This document shows, piece by piece, positions 1 through 12,400 of a stretch of DNA of 64,000 nt. This DNA is from Sinonovacula constricta (Eukaryota > Mollusca > Bivalvia > Cardiida > Solecurtidae). The DNA is taken from assembly GCA_007844125.1 (NCBI GenBank), contig CM017567.1, forward strand, positions 33,389,665-33,453,664, given 5' to 3'. The first letter of the stretch is position 1. Each line of letters begins with the position of its first letter. The translations under genes were made by a program, and so were the position numbers. The notes beneath the pieces are model-generated. The model was not told the DNA's origin. It worked only from the letters and a program-made list of their open reading frames with translations, and ran no database searches.

Positions 1-2325
1 TAATTACATTTTATTTATTTATTTCATTTAAAAGTTCGTTAACGATAACATACGACCGTGTCATTTTACATTTCTAAGATAAAGTCGTTGTTTAAACATC
101 CTTTTGATGTAATAGTTTACAGTTTTAAAGAAAATGCTTTGTAAAATGAACTCACACAATTTTACATACCAAAGGGACGAACATGTAACCAAGTGTAAGC
201 ATTTAAGAATAAAAGTTATTGTCAATTTGCAAATTATGCACACAGTCTCAATATCAGTCTATAAATGTATGTGGTATTCCTATGAACTTTAAAATAACGT
301 AAGTGTAGAATAACAAATGACAACACGTCTGATATGTTTAAACTTACACGGAGACGTAATCGTAGAAAGCAATTAAATACTAAAAGTTATTCTATTGAAA
401 AGTTTGCTCCTATCTCATTCATTAAAACTATAGTTTTATATTCATGTTACTTCTTTCTATTTTACTGAACAGTTCCGATGGTTGCTTTCATGGAATTCAG
501 AAATCTTGTAATGAATATATATTAGTAAAGACATTGTCAAGTTCCTCAATGCTTATTGATATAAACGAGAAATTATGATCAAAACAAAGATTCGGTACAG
601 TCATTACAGAACACATGTTTTTAAGGCTATTAAATTAATTCTTTTGAAGACATATTTGCTGGAATGTTGTTTTCTTAACTACTAAATGGTATTTTATATA
701 TCCTCATTATGTCGTAAACGTAACTCTATATAGATAATAAAATACAAACCTTTCACTGCCTTTTTGAAGCTTGCAAGTCTTCTTGTTATAAATTAAAATC
801 AAGGAATACAATAAGTTGTATATAAGATATTTTGTTAATTCCTTCAGTATGTGTCTGTTTTAAGCACAATGTAACACGTTAAACACATCTTTTTGAAATT
901 TATTGTTTATTTTCCGAGTTATGGCAATGGCATTAGTCATTGTGCTCTTAGATGTCTCGACCGTTTGGAAGTTGCGGTCAGATCAGATCATTATCCCGGT
1001 CTAAGGTTTAAGGTTGTGTCGGCCCATGCTCTTTCCTCTCGTTAGGTAAGTCTGTGGTAGTCCGTGTGCGGAGTAAACGTTTTCTCATGTTTACATATTA
1101 TTATTCAAGGATAACGCCTTGTTATTTTGCATTTAAGCTTGCAAGATGCACTCTCGCATTACACCAGTAAAGGTCGATCTCACGAGAACAAATCTTCTCT
1201 AAAGATGTGTTGCTTTTGACTGTTAATGGTACTTCAGCGTGTTACCTGTGTAAATATAAACAGGCAATTTCACGTTATATTATTAGAACAGGTTCGAACG
1301 TTTGTGTATACTTTCATTTGGTTCCCGGTATTTCTTGATCACAGATACTTTAAACATAACTTTTATGAATAAATAATATTGTGCTAATAAAAGCATACTT
1401 GGTTAAACATTTACTATAAAAAGACATCTCGTTTACTACACTTTATAAACAGTTCAGTGTTTTTGTCAGTGAACTGTCTTCAAACGAATTAAATCAAAAT
1501 GTATACTTATTATTTTTGATCAAAAACATTTTATTTCGGCGTGGGTAATCTCGCGTCAGTAAATATTTCATGTTTTATTTTTAAACAGTGTTCATGACAG
1601 CAAAAGGATATGCGATTCGGTATCAACGTATAATAGTAACATGTAAAAGCGTCAAACAGCTCAATTTCTATGCATTGTTATGTACCGGACTTTCTTTCGA
1701 TACGAGGTCCTGTGTGTATATTTCACCACAAATAACATATTTTGCTTGAGGTGTGATTTAACAAATATAAATACATGCAAATATCCCCCGTTAATTGTAA
1801 ACATTTGGTTTGCGAATAGAAATCGCTCTGACATAATACGAGCTACGCAAGTTCTAAGGGCGACATAGGTTTTTCATGATTTTTAGTACTAATAATGTCG
1901 CAATCACATTGTCCCTGTTCCAATGCGTCATTTAGTCAGCTGCAGGTTTCACTGGGTCACTTAACTATACTATTCTATATAACACGAATCGATCGAGTTA
2001 CACTTACTTTGGACGGAAAAAGGACAACAAAGCCATCTGACCTTAAATCGATTGCGTTATTCATATCGAAAAAGACACAACACATTAAAATGTGTTATCT
2101 TGAAATATAAATAAAACAATCCCACTGCATGCACCCATATTCATTTATGCAAGCCACACAGAGAAAGGTTAACAAACCAAACAAACCAAGCACAGGTAAC
2201 ACACGGAGCAACGCTAGAGCGGCTAGGTGTAAGGATGTTTCACATAAAAAAATATTTAAACACCTGTACTTATCTCTAGTCTTCGTAGAAGTAGCAACAG
2301 GTGTAGTAACAATAATAATAATGGT
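1..2325. other. Anonymous AT-rich DNA
   Basis: I see no recognisable gene, RNA or mobile element here. Open frames are 60-71 codons at most, lack family motifs, and fit chance in AT-rich DNA. A slightly more GC-rich patch around 950-1080 has no tRNA boxes or inverted ends that I can see. Confidence 0.6.
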
Positions 2326-2327
2326 TA

Positions 2328-2393
<66 letters not shown>

Positions 2394-2575
2394 AAGTAAT
2401 AGTAGTAGTAGTTGTTGATGTAGTAGCAGTAGTAGTAGTGGTAGTAGTAGTAGAAAAAGCAGCAGTAATAGTAGTAGTAGTAGTAGTAGTAGTAATAACA
2501 GCAGTAGTAGTAGTAGAAGAAATAGCAGTAGTAGTAGAAATAGTAGTAGTAGTAGTAGTAGTAATAGTAGTAGTA

Positions 2576-2609
<34 letters not shown>

Positions 2610-2722
2610 AAGTAGTAGTAGTAGTAGTAGTGGTGGTAGTAGCAGTAGTAGTAGTAGTAGAAGTAGTAGTAGTAGTAGTAGTAGAAGTCGTAGTAGAAAT
2701 TGAAGAAGTAGAAGTAAAAGTA
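2326..2722. repeat. (GTA)n microsatellite, interrupted
   Basis: About 400 bp of GTA triplets, nearly perfect at 2329-2390 and then interrupted by GAA, GCA, GTT and GGT variants. It produces long false reading frames (poly-Val on plus, poly-Leu and poly-Thr on minus). GTA-like triplets resume just beyond the adjacent SINE, so the SINE landed in or at the edge of the tract. Confidence 0.95.
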
Positions 2723-2749
2723 ATATTAATACGTCTACTTGCGCTAGCA

Positions 2750-3038
2750 CCAGCCGCAATAGCTAAGGTGGTAGAACGCCGGCTGGCGGATCGGGAGGTC
2801 TTGGGTTCAAACCCTGGCCGGTTCAATCCAAAGACTTTAAAGTTTGTAGTAGTGGCTTCCCTCCTAACGCTTGGGGCTAAGGGGACAGCATTACGCCTGA
2901 CGCGTCGGTGTCAGTATAATGGACCGGCCGGGTTCAGTCCCTGGGCACCTCATAAGTGCCCCTGTGCTATAATGATAGAGATGTCGCTGCGCAGTATCGA
3001 CAAAAATGCCGGCTTATCCTATACCATCCGTACTACTA
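2750..3038 (+). mobile_element. tRNA-derived SINE (S1) with 9 bp target duplication
   Basis: Seen: an A-box-like TAGCTAAGGTGG near 2760 and a B-box GGTTCAAACCC near 2805, spaced as in a tRNA promoter. A GC-rich body follows (GACGCGTCGGTGTCAG, GGGTTCAGTCCC, CCTCATAAGTGCCC). The element lies between two copies of GCGCTAGCA (2741-2749 and 3039-3047), which I read as the target-site duplication. Triplet DNA flanks both sides. The tRNA fold is not clean (acceptor ends pair poorly), so this is a tRNA-derived SINE rather than a tRNA gene. Such elements are transcribed by Pol III and moved by LINE enzymes. The family is not named here. Confidence 0.75.
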
Positions 3039-3047
3039 GCGCTAGCA

Positions 3048-5142
3048 GTAATAATAGTAGTAATGACAGTAATCATAGTAGTGATATAAGTAGTAAAGTG
3101 AAGTACCAGTGACAGCAGCAGAAGGGGCTGCAGTATATTGAAGCAGTAATGGAAGTAATGCGCCCACCATATAAACAATAGCAATAGTTGTAAAAAAAAT
3201 GCAATAAGTGTGGATTATTGTACTGGGGCAGAATAATTGCTTTCTGTGCATAATCTACAATAACAATCTTTCTTAAATATACCGAGAAAAGCAGAGAATG
3301 CATACTGAGAAAATAATTATCAAATATCAGTTATCACATGCCCCATTACAATTTGCAGATGAAGTGGCTTTGTGAAAACGTCTAATGTTAAGAACATAAC
3401 TGCTTTATTTTTTTAGATGCAATGCGCATGCGTCGGCTGTGTCTAATTTACTTTATGTCGGAATGTGTTATGGATACATGTAGGAAATATACATTCATTC
3501 ATAAATGTGTTTCTTTTAATCATATGTGTTGCTTCATTAAAACATTCGTTAATATATAAGTGTTCGTTTCTTTTTTTAAACAAGGTATGAATGAATAATA
3601 CAAATTAAGTTTTCATTAAGGCGTGTTTGTTTGTTTGTATGCGTCCCAGCCACCGTATTTCAACTATTTTGAGACTGCGCCTAGTTTAAGGGAACTTAAC
3701 CTCTACCTGATTAACGACGTTGACCATTGCCTGGTCCTCTCCTATTGGCGCTCTACTATTGCACCGCTTGGTCAGACCAATACAAAAGAGTATGTTTATT
3801 TTATGTCACAATAACATTTAAATAGATGCATTGACTTTAGGTTTATTTACCTTACCAGCAGTAAACAAATTCACATACAGAGATGTAAACAAGTTAACCA
3901 TATTGGCATATGGAATATGGTAACAAATTGATATCATTTAATACACGTCTTCTTATACTACTTAATATTTTTATTTTATCAAAATTTTACATCGAACGAA
4001 AACGACTGCAATGCACATGTTTATGATAAGTTGTCCAGTAAATTATTCACACTTATGTACTTATTTGGTTTTGTCTATTACTGTTTCTTAACAAGCTTCG
4101 CATTTTCTAAATGACTGCGGTATCATGATATTTTTTATGTAGGCACATTTAGTGTTTCGCTAGACTGACGCGGGGTTTTAGGATTGGGGAAAATTACAAT
4201 ATGTGAACTCAACATAACGAGGCAGAATGAGAGGTTTACACTAGCTTTAATTTCCCAGTTTGCTGATTTATAGGGGCTTTAATGATGATCATGGGCGTTG
4301 CTTATTAACGTGTGTCGCTTAAAGCAGCTAAGATTGTCGTTTGCATTATTTAAAATGTTTTAATAGAAATTACATTCCCTCGATAGCAAGCCTGTAAAAC
4401 GGTGGACGAATTATAATGCACGATTGCTTGTCTATTTGAACATATGTTTATTCATTTTTGGTTTGCTTGCTTTTGTTTATACTTGCTTTTGTTTGTTTGA
4501 TCAGTTTAGCGTATGGTACAAAGTTTTCTGTCAACAGAGATGTACTGGCATTTTACATAAAAAATATGGTATGGCTTACATCTGTATTTGTCTTTTTTAT
4601 GCCTCTGTTGTGAAGTACTAGTATATAAGATATTTGGACTACAATTGTATTTACCACTTACAGTTGTGGCGGCTGTGTAATCGCTTTTGCGGCGCTGCGG
4701 ATCCGTGTAATTAACTGTGTTAGAATAACAGCTTGCAAAATTATTACTTTCTGGAGCAGAGGAAGGGATTGGATCAAAGCATAATTAGCTGCTTAGAATG
4801 TTTATGCCAACACTAGTCTGACTTTACTCCTAAGAGTAAGGATTTATTCTTTTAAAACTATAGTTGACATAGTTGAAGGTCGCTATAAGTACAAATAAAT
4901 TAACACAGAGCACAAATTTGTTTCTAAATAATCCGTTAGAAGCACTACTGAAGTAAAATTTGTGTCATCCTACAGATGTTACAAAATGAGGTAAAGAATA
5001 ATATGAATAGCTGTTATTCTTTGCTTATTTATAAGAACTTCACATATTTGATGGTAATATTGTTATAATATTTTCAGCAACTATTCTTTTTTGGCACAAT
5101 ATATGAACAAAGGTATTACTTTTATTGAACATAATTACGTAA
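3048..5142. other. Anonymous AT-rich DNA
   Basis: Begins with remnants of the GTA tract to about 3110. After that I find no gene, RNA or repeat. Around 3,640-3,790 composition is more GC-balanced with a 63-codon frame, but it has no recognisable motif. Confidence 0.55.
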
Positions 5143-5181
5143 AAAGTAAGAATGGGGAGAGATAATATTAGGACGACAAAG

Positions 5182-5268
<87 letters not shown>

Positions 5269-5323
5269 ATGCACTATATGGCACTTTGTCGACCTGATAT
5301 TATCTCTCCCCCTTCTTACTTTA
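5143..5323. mobile_element. Fold-back (hairpin) MITE-like element with (AT)n core
   Basis: Two arms of about 45 bp (5143-5188 and 5275-5323) are reverse complements with only about three mismatches over 43 bases. Both contain GGGGAGAGATAATAT-like and GACAAAGTGCCATAT motifs. The loop is a TA dinucleotide tract of about 80 bp. The whole would fold into one hairpin. Mirror arms around a simple repeat fit a fold-back or MITE element, with the TA tract grown inside it. I could not fix a target duplication, and no second full copy was found here. Confidence 0.7.
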
Positions 5324-5629
5324 TTTTTTAATAATATTTCACTGTTAACAGTGCTATATTTCAACTGATAAAATTATCGTTTACCACAACTGCGGACTAT
5401 ACATCATGCAGCATAGTGAACCGGATATTCAGTTTAGATACGATTAATAGTTAACACCAGTGACATCAACTTAAAGCTACTAAAATATAAGTGTATGTGT
5501 GTTATTAGAACAAGGCTTCAGAGTTTTCTAGTTTTCTGTAGGACGTTATTTCTTTCTTTTGTTAATGACTGAGCACTCGTATCAAAATTTTTGTAGAAGT
5601 AACCGATGCAATTGTAGGCCAACTCATGG

Positions 5630-5990
5630 TAACTCATACGGCGGTTTACTTCCTTTTCGCTCTTCCTAGCGTCAGCACTTCTAGTTTCCATGCGATGGTC
5701 CAAACACAATATTTCTCACAACAATTTATCCAAGGACGCTTCAAAGATAGAGAAAATGAAAGCAAAGACATCAGCCCTTTTACGGTTCTTAATTCCTATT
5801 GATATAAACAGCACGTTACGTATATAAACAATGGAATGAGAGCTTTGAACAGGACTATTACAGCGCCTTTAATTATCCTGAATGTTCTCAGAGAACCACA
5901 AAGTCGGATGTCGACGGATAGTGTAATCCTGAAATGACAGTATTGCTAGTGATTTATGTTGATTGTTGATCCGGTAACAATCTCAGTTTT
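5630..5990 (-). repeat. Dispersed repeat R2, copy 1
   Basis: Reverse complement matches 36,655-37,030 over about 360 bp with indels. Shared blocks include AAAGTCGGATGTCGACGG, CATGCGATG, TTTATCCAAGG and GTTGATTGTTGATCCGGT. A third, shorter copy lies at 11,383-11,470. Read on the minus strand, a TTTCAG acceptor-like site precedes the best-kept block, and one frame shares an LTLGxAKRK peptide with the 36.9 kb copy. Stops interrupt it, so it could be an untyped transposon or a decayed duplicated exon. Confidence 0.75.
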
Positions 5991-8419
5991 TTATATATAT
6001 GATCTAAATAGCAGGTAAATGTTCGGAAACTAGTAAACCCTTGCCACCATTACAGTCCTATAATGCGGATTTTTTTATTATTTATAATAACTTGTATAAA
6101 AAAAACTATAGCACTACATGTACAAGTAATCAAATCACCCAATCAATAGTTTACGCCCATTCTAGCGCAAACATGTAGTCCATATTGTCAAAAATACTGA
6201 CTTAGTGTGCGAAATGTTTAGTTGTAATGCAATACAAGTAGTAATTCCGTATAGTCAGATTTATGAACTTTGTTTGCAGTAAATACCTTTCTACATATCT
6301 TTTAAATAAGGTTTTCTCTTTGTAGTACAGTTGATATGTTACTCCCGTTTGGAAATTAATGTTATTGGAATTCATTCTTAATTTCTGCAATACTTGAAAA
6401 GATATTTCGTTTTAAACATATGACATAAACTTGGCTTAAAAATTTCCGCTTTTTCACATAACGCAATAACCTGTCATCATTCTTGATCAAAAAGGGATAA
6501 AATAAAGCATTTTTTCTGGTAACAGAAGTCCCGTGTATATCAGTTTGTTTAAACTGAATTGCATGTGCATTTGTTTTCTGTCAAAATGAAATGCAAGTAT
6601 GTCGGTAACATCCATTAGTTTGACAAACAAACATCAAACATCAAACCTTGCCTTATTCCAATCTCTGTAGAAGCAGACCAAGTTCCTTTCAAACGATCTT
6701 AAACAAAACAACTTCCTCATATGTCGTATTAAAGAAAAAACACAACAATAAAACACAGAAATTCATTTTGAAGACGAAGCAATTGTTGCTTCAAATACAT
6801 TTCGTTATATCTATAGAAAATCTTGCCTATATATATAAGCATTAGTCTAATGTGCTGTACAAATGAATGACTGTATATCCGTTTAAGTACGATTTTAAAT
6901 GTCTAACAAGTAATCGCCTTATAGAAAACAGTTATTTTTATGTACCCGTTAGCTTGTGTTATTTAGAAAAGCTAAATATTGACGGTTGAATTACTTTCGC
7001 CCTTCAAAATAGTATCTTAATTGAAACATAATCAGCATTTAATTAGGAGAATCGTTGTTTCTTTGAAAAAAATGTAAAGTGGTACTTTTTGAACACACAT
7101 TTCTATCACAATATTTCTCAGGCCTCAGTTATCATAAAACATTTATCACTGCTGCTTTAAGTATGTTTTGAGGATAAGATATGTTCAAAGGCAGAAAGCT
7201 GGTCCACGAAATACCTAAAATTGTATTTTCCTTTTAATCGTATCAAATAAATCGGACTCGTTTGTTGCTGACGGGATGCTTGTGATTATTTCCTTTCTTA
7301 TAAGAAAAATATTTAGGTTGATAAAGTACTTGGCCGGAACATTACTGCAGATGCAATATTGAGATGAATTCACACTCCTTCATTATACTGGAAATAATGG
7401 CTTATGTTTTGAAAATGTGTTGATAAATTTACATGGAATATCTGTTTTGGCTGTTGTCAATAGGGACATAAAAACTGATACTTGTTTACCTAAGATGGAT
7501 GTAAGTTAAATAATAAGGCAATGTATTATGTAACAAATACACTTAAGACTTCTGATTGGTATTTTTATACAAATTAATTATTGTTTTAACTATTATTCTG
7601 TTACCAAGTATTAAAGGCTAAAAGCTATCTGTATGAAACAAAATTGGAAGAATGCAAGAGTCAATATCATGCCCTCGGACATTTTGTTTATGTGTGGCAT
7701 ACTCATTGTAAAAGGAGCTTTGCAATTTCGGAAATTGAAGTAATGTTTTGTTGTTTTTACTTGCTGTTTAAACTAAATAAAGTAGAAGTAGAAATAACAT
7801 TTTCAGTTTACATGTATCTTTTATTTATAGCCATTTTTTGCAGAGCGTCTAGTAAAGAGATCTATTTATGTAACTTCTGCTGAGCCCTTTGTAACGCCTT
7901 TTATCTTTAAACTGCCATATAATGAATAAAAATCAACATCTATAACCTGTATAGAGGTATTGAAACACAACAGGAACCATCCGAAAAATATACCACACAT
8001 AAGCTTTTATAAAATCCTTTGCCACTGTGCTTTATTTCCAGTATACACAGTTGGCGTATTGTAAAAAGAAAGGTAAGCATATCACGGTTATTTCTTTATC
8101 CATACGATTTATTTCATGCATATAATAACCATTAAGAAGAATATAAAATAATTATGAGACATTCAAAGTCGAATAATGCTTGTCACTAAAACAGAAAAGA
8201 AATGACGAAGTCTATAAAAGTGGTGAGTTTCTCGTTATGTCCATTGACAGTAGATATGGCCTCATATAATAGATAGAGATATGTTATAATCTCCTACAGT
8301 ATTTTTAAATAAACTAAAAACAAAAGATTAAAGTCATAACTAGACCTAATGCACGAGCATAACTTACTTTAAAACCGTTTTTTGTCAGTAGGATAAAGTG
8401 TTTTAAGTATAATTTCATG
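5991..8419. other. Anonymous AT-rich DNA
   Basis: No gene, RNA or mobile element recognised. A 79-codon frame at 7644-7883 has no recognisable domain and no codon pattern unlike its surroundings. Confidence 0.55.
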
Positions 8420-8512
8420 CTGACTGCGTAGCCTCTCACGGCGTGGATTCGGGTACCGTTCGGGGAAAAGAACTTAATGTGGGAAGGCCTTCCAGCTGAA
8501 CTGTGTCTGATT
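8420..8512 (+). mobile_element. SINE S2, 5'-truncated copy
   Basis: Matches the middle of the fuller copy at 12,152-12,400. Both share GACTGCxTAGCCTxTCA, a degenerate B box, ACTTAATGT and a CCxxCTGA block in the same order and spacing. The 5' tRNA-like head with its A box is missing, as is common for SINE copies truncated at the 5' end. Confidence 0.65.
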
Positions 8513-9629
8513 TACCTGTACAATTTTGCAACAATAATAATGATTATAAAACACATCATCGTAGTAAGTATTTCGAAAGTTTGACGTCATTGTTTATAAA
8601 TGCAAACAATAAATGTTTATATCATCCTTAAAAATCAGTGTATTTACACAGATTAACTTATGGAGAAAAATATCATACACTTCTCAGAACGACTGACTTA
8701 ACAGATGGTTTCAGGAAGTACGCATTTACATTTACCATCGACAGCAAGCTCGATTGACGCAACTGCTGTGTTTATTTCGTCTTGACACGAAACATTGTGA
8801 TTCGTGATTTTAAATATTGGATTCCCTGCTAATAATTACTTTTTTGTATACGATTGTCCTTCCGGAGAAAAAAGGATCGATAAGTGTATAAGTGCTCGTG
8901 ACAATCAAATCGATGTCGATTGTGTTTATTTCACTCATTAATTACTGATACAAGGTACACTTACAAATGTACTTTCTGTCTAGTTTAAACTTCAATTAAA
9001 CGGTCAACTGCATTTGCTGTCTCACACAACCACTCTAACATTTGATGCCTAAGATAAATATGGATATTAATTAAGGGCGCATCCCTATCGAAGCTACACA
9101 GACCCCCATAAGTAGATAGATAGGTAGATAGATACCGGTAGATAACATTTATTTTGAGACGGCAAGATTTCAGCAAGTAGCATTAAATCTAATGAGTTTT
9201 GCAACCGACTTTGCAGCGTTTGGTCATTGTCAACCAGTCTAAAGGCATAATTATGCAGACAAATGGAACATTTAACATTTTTAAATTTTTACCATCATCA
9301 AAAAGAAATATGAGTTTTAAAAGTATTAAAGAATTGGTGTAGCCAACTTTAATGACCTTTGTCCATAGGTTGTTGATTTTACGCTCGGAACATATAGACT
9401 ATTGGAATAGCTAAAATTGCTCAAAAACTGAAAAGGAAAATGTCATTGATTCCTGTTACAAATATTGTAGGATCTCATACATGTTTAAAATGTAACATTA
9501 TTAAAGAATTGACGAACGAATTGTCTAACTGGTAATTTAAATTATTGGCGTTAAATCATATTATCCATTAAACATCTCTTGCAGTTTAGTTAGTAGTATA
9601 CGGCATAGGGGTTCTAGGTTAATGATCTG
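8513..9629. other. Anonymous AT-rich DNA
   Basis: No feature recognised apart from a short (TAGA)n-like run around 9114-9143. Confidence 0.55.
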
Positions 9630-9833
9630 GGATCCTCAATCCATCTCGCCGTGTCTCCCATCGCCCTCTCCATGCTTCCCGTCAAACGCCTCACGCCTAG
9701 CATCACCGGCTTAACACCGAACTCAACGAGGATAGTTCTGAAACAGTTAATAATTTGCCCTCCTGGGCTTAGCTACCACCATCGTGTGTTTAGCCTAGAA
9801 ATTCATGCTTTGTTTTGGATTACCGCGTGTTAA
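9630..9833. other. GC-rich island, possible exon fragment
   Basis: This stretch is clearly more GC-rich than its flanks. It is open on both strands: plus 9651-9833, and minus with a peptide containing VKPVMLGVRRLTGSMERA. On the minus strand a pyrimidine-rich AACTGTTTCAG, acceptor-like, lies just upstream of the richest part. The composition shift suggests a gene fragment or recent insert. I do not recognise the peptide in either frame, and GC-rich DNA has few stops, so openness alone means little. Confidence 0.25.
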
Positions 9834-11015
9834 AATAAGGTATTATGCTCTAGGAATAGTGGGCGTTCATGTGTCTTCATTCCTGTTATCATCTTGTTAA
9901 GTGATATTAACAGGCTGCCAGTTGTCTTCTGCGAATCTGTATAGCGTTTCAACGTCTTCTTTTTTCTTATTAGTTTCTTATCTGTAGGAGAATGAAGAAA
10001 CATCGTAAGAATTTTCCTATGGTGGATCGAAAAGTCGTCCTGTCAATTGCTTTAACGGGTAGGTAAACGGTTTAAGCCCCAAATATTTTACCGCGCTTCC
10101 TGGAAGAAGTATATCTGGGTGACTTATTAATAAGAGACTAAGCGTGTTGCCTCCGCCAAGGGGAAGCACCCTACTCCTCTGGTGCACCTACGCCCGGATA
10201 AGCAGTCAAATGCAGTTTGACTAGTTTTGTTCTTTCTCGGATAATTATTTACGCTGCATGTTTTTAAATGTCGCAGAATATTCATCTGATTCCAACTGTT
10301 CAGTGACATTAGAATGTTTGAACTACTTTAAGTACATGGATATACATATTAATCATAAAGTGACACTGAGACGAAACATCACCTACATAAGGAAAACAAT
10401 AGCTGTCGTCTAGGAACGGTCAGTCAGAAAAAAAGAACCGACTGCGATGCTTAAACCTGGTTTGTGTAGCCTAACAACCTTGCATTTCTTAAAGGTTTTT
10501 TTCAGAGACAATGTAAAAATATCCCATCTATTTCGCGTCGCAGAAGAACTGTAATCTGTGGACATTTACTTAATAAAAACAATGTACTTTATATGAGAAA
10601 GTGTAGCGAACATATAACTGACACATAACAACATATTTGGCTATGTTTGTCAAAAACCATATTAATATTTATTATTTATAATCAGGCGTAAGTATAATAA
10701 TTTCATTAGATCATGCAACACAAAAACCTAAACAAAACTACACCAACTATCATATCAAGTTGTGTATCTCTTCATATCATCCTATTGGAAAGCAAAATTC
10801 CAAGAGCAATACTCCCATTAATATAATGCTTTAATACTAATTTCAGTATGGATCAATGTCTTAATTTGTAGCACAAATACTATTATAAACAGTGATATAA
10901 ACTGAAAATATTATTGTCTGCGGACTTATGTAGTTCTGGGCTCTCGTGGCTCATCGCAGGCTACCTTGAACACCTTCACACATTAAGTCCTTCGCCCCGA
11001 ACCCACAGCAAAACA
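9834..11015. other. Anonymous DNA with one R1 fragment
   Basis: Apart from the R1 fragment at 10,411-10,500, no gene, RNA or element was recognised. Confidence 0.5.
10411..10500 (+). repeat. Dispersed repeat R1, fragment
   Basis: Carries the R1 signature GGAACGGTCAGT, a GACTGxGxTGCTTAAACC block and a following GCACTTCC-like end, as in the copy at 41.0-41.6 kb. Only about 90 bp are recognisable. Confidence 0.6.
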
Positions 11016-11016
11016 C

Positions 11017-11050
<34 letters not shown>

Positions 11051-11082
11051 AATCAACACAACAACAAAATCAACACAACATG
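11016..11082. repeat. (CAA)n microsatellite
   Basis: Pure CAA for about 35 bp, then an imperfect continuation with AATCAACA units. It gives a poly-Asn run in one frame. Confidence 0.9.
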
Positions 11083-11382
11083 TTTGCTTGTTTTACTTGG
11101 AAGCATATATGTGCCTCTTTGTGAAGAAAAGAGATGATATATGAAATCCTGATAATTATATGCATATTTTCTATACGTCAGCAAAGTATATTTTGAATAT
11201 GTTAGGTAAAGTATTAAACGATTATTTAATTTCTGTGTCCTTGTATGTCCGGTCTTCGTTTTAAATATATTTTAAGACTACATTAGAATAAACATTTCGC
11301 TGGACGTATAAATCGAAAACCTTTACCAACAAAGAAAAAGTGTTTGAATAAGGCTGTTACCGACTAATAAATTTCATAGGCA

Positions 11383-11470
11383 ATTCCCAGAGAATAGGAA
11401 AGTCGGATGTCGCGGAAATTGTAGCACAGAATGCCAGTTTTACTGGTGATGTATGTGAAAGATAGATATA
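11383..11470 (-). repeat. Dispersed repeat R2, fragment
   Basis: Same order of blocks as 5,885-5,970: CAGAGAA, AAAGTCGGATGTCG, then a GTGATxTATGT block. About 85 bp align with scattered differences. It sits inside a 95-codon minus-strand frame that has no recognisable domain. Confidence 0.55.
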
Positions 11471-12151
11471 GCTTCTTCCGCTTAGCTTGAGAAAGACAGC
11501 ACGAACAATATTTAAGGTTCAGACAGTTTGGGACACTAAGGATAATTTCAGCTACGCAAAATATAGTTAATGTATGTAATTTGAAAATATAAAAGTGATT
11601 ATGTAAAAAGGATTGTTTTGAAGATTTACCTGTATTTAAATAACTTAACATTTAAGCACATACTATCTATTGACGTTAGAAAGGAACATTGTGTTGTTTT
11701 TATTAGAATAGCACGCAATGATCAGATATAATTTTAAATATATGTGTATGCCATAAAGCAATTTCCTATTTTCCGAACAAAGCGTAATATGCTACTGTTT
11801 TATACAATTGAATAGAAAATTTAATAGTCTGGTATTGCAATGCTATGCATTGTTTTGAATTTCATTGAAAAATTAGTCAGCATTTTTTGTATAGAACAAG
11901 GTCTCGACAGACGCCACAGCACAAGCTATGTGCGATCTTTACTAGTTTGTGAGTGCCAATTAAAGCCAACGTCATTCATGCTGACAAAATTCCAGTCCAA
12001 TGCCTCTCCGTAAATTGTATCGGACATCCAGGGAGATTCTGTGGAGGTTAATGAGGCCCTTCTGACTTGTAAAAGTAACAATTCCTACACCGTCAATGTG
12101 TTTGCATCATATTGATATTCACATGACGACAAAGGATATAATAAATTTGAG
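11471..12151. other. Anonymous AT-rich DNA
   Basis: Nothing recognised. Confidence 0.55.
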
Positions 12152-12400
12152 GCGTCCGTTGTTTAGCGGTAGAGTCGCTGATTTGTAACTACTGAGACTG
12201 CTTAGCCTTTCAGCAAGTTGGTTCGAAACCCATTCGGACGAAAGACTTAATGTAGAAAGGTGTTCCATCTGACTTGCGGTGCACCCATGGTTCTGCCCAG
12301 ACGTTTGTTAGGGTCTTCCTCCACAGAAAAACTGAACGTTGCTAAAAATGATCAAAATTGGCGATAAAATGTACATCAAAATCAAAACAAAAAAAAACTG
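12152..12400 (+). mobile_element. tRNA-derived SINE S2, fuller copy
   Basis: The head at 12,152-12,240 starts GCGTCCG and closes with CGGACG, able to pair as an acceptor stem. It contains an A-box-like TAGCGGTAGAG and a perfect B box GGTTCGAAACC (about 12,220-12,230). The unrelated body that follows is shared with the copy at 8.4 kb, and an A-rich tail ends in a run of nine A. At 89 nt with a long middle arm, the head resembles a class II tRNA, but the shared body and tail make it a SINE rather than a tRNA gene. A target duplication is not certain. Confidence 0.75.

Noticed and set aside
2750..2830. Functional tRNA gene
   Set aside because: A and B boxes are present, but the acceptor ends do not pair well and a SINE body plus target duplication surround it.
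2129..3112. 327-codon poly-Val frame, with poly-Thr (243 codons) and poly-Leu (144 codons) frames opposite
   Set aside because: These are translations of the GTA microsatellite and the adjacent SINE, not genes.
9880..9960. Repeat shared with 40,040-40,120
   Set aside because: Only a short CTTGTTAAGxGATATTA string is shared. Too little to claim a family.
12152..12240. Functional class II tRNA gene
   Set aside because: The stem and B box are good, but the sequence continues into a body shared with another copy and ends in an A tail, as in a SINE.
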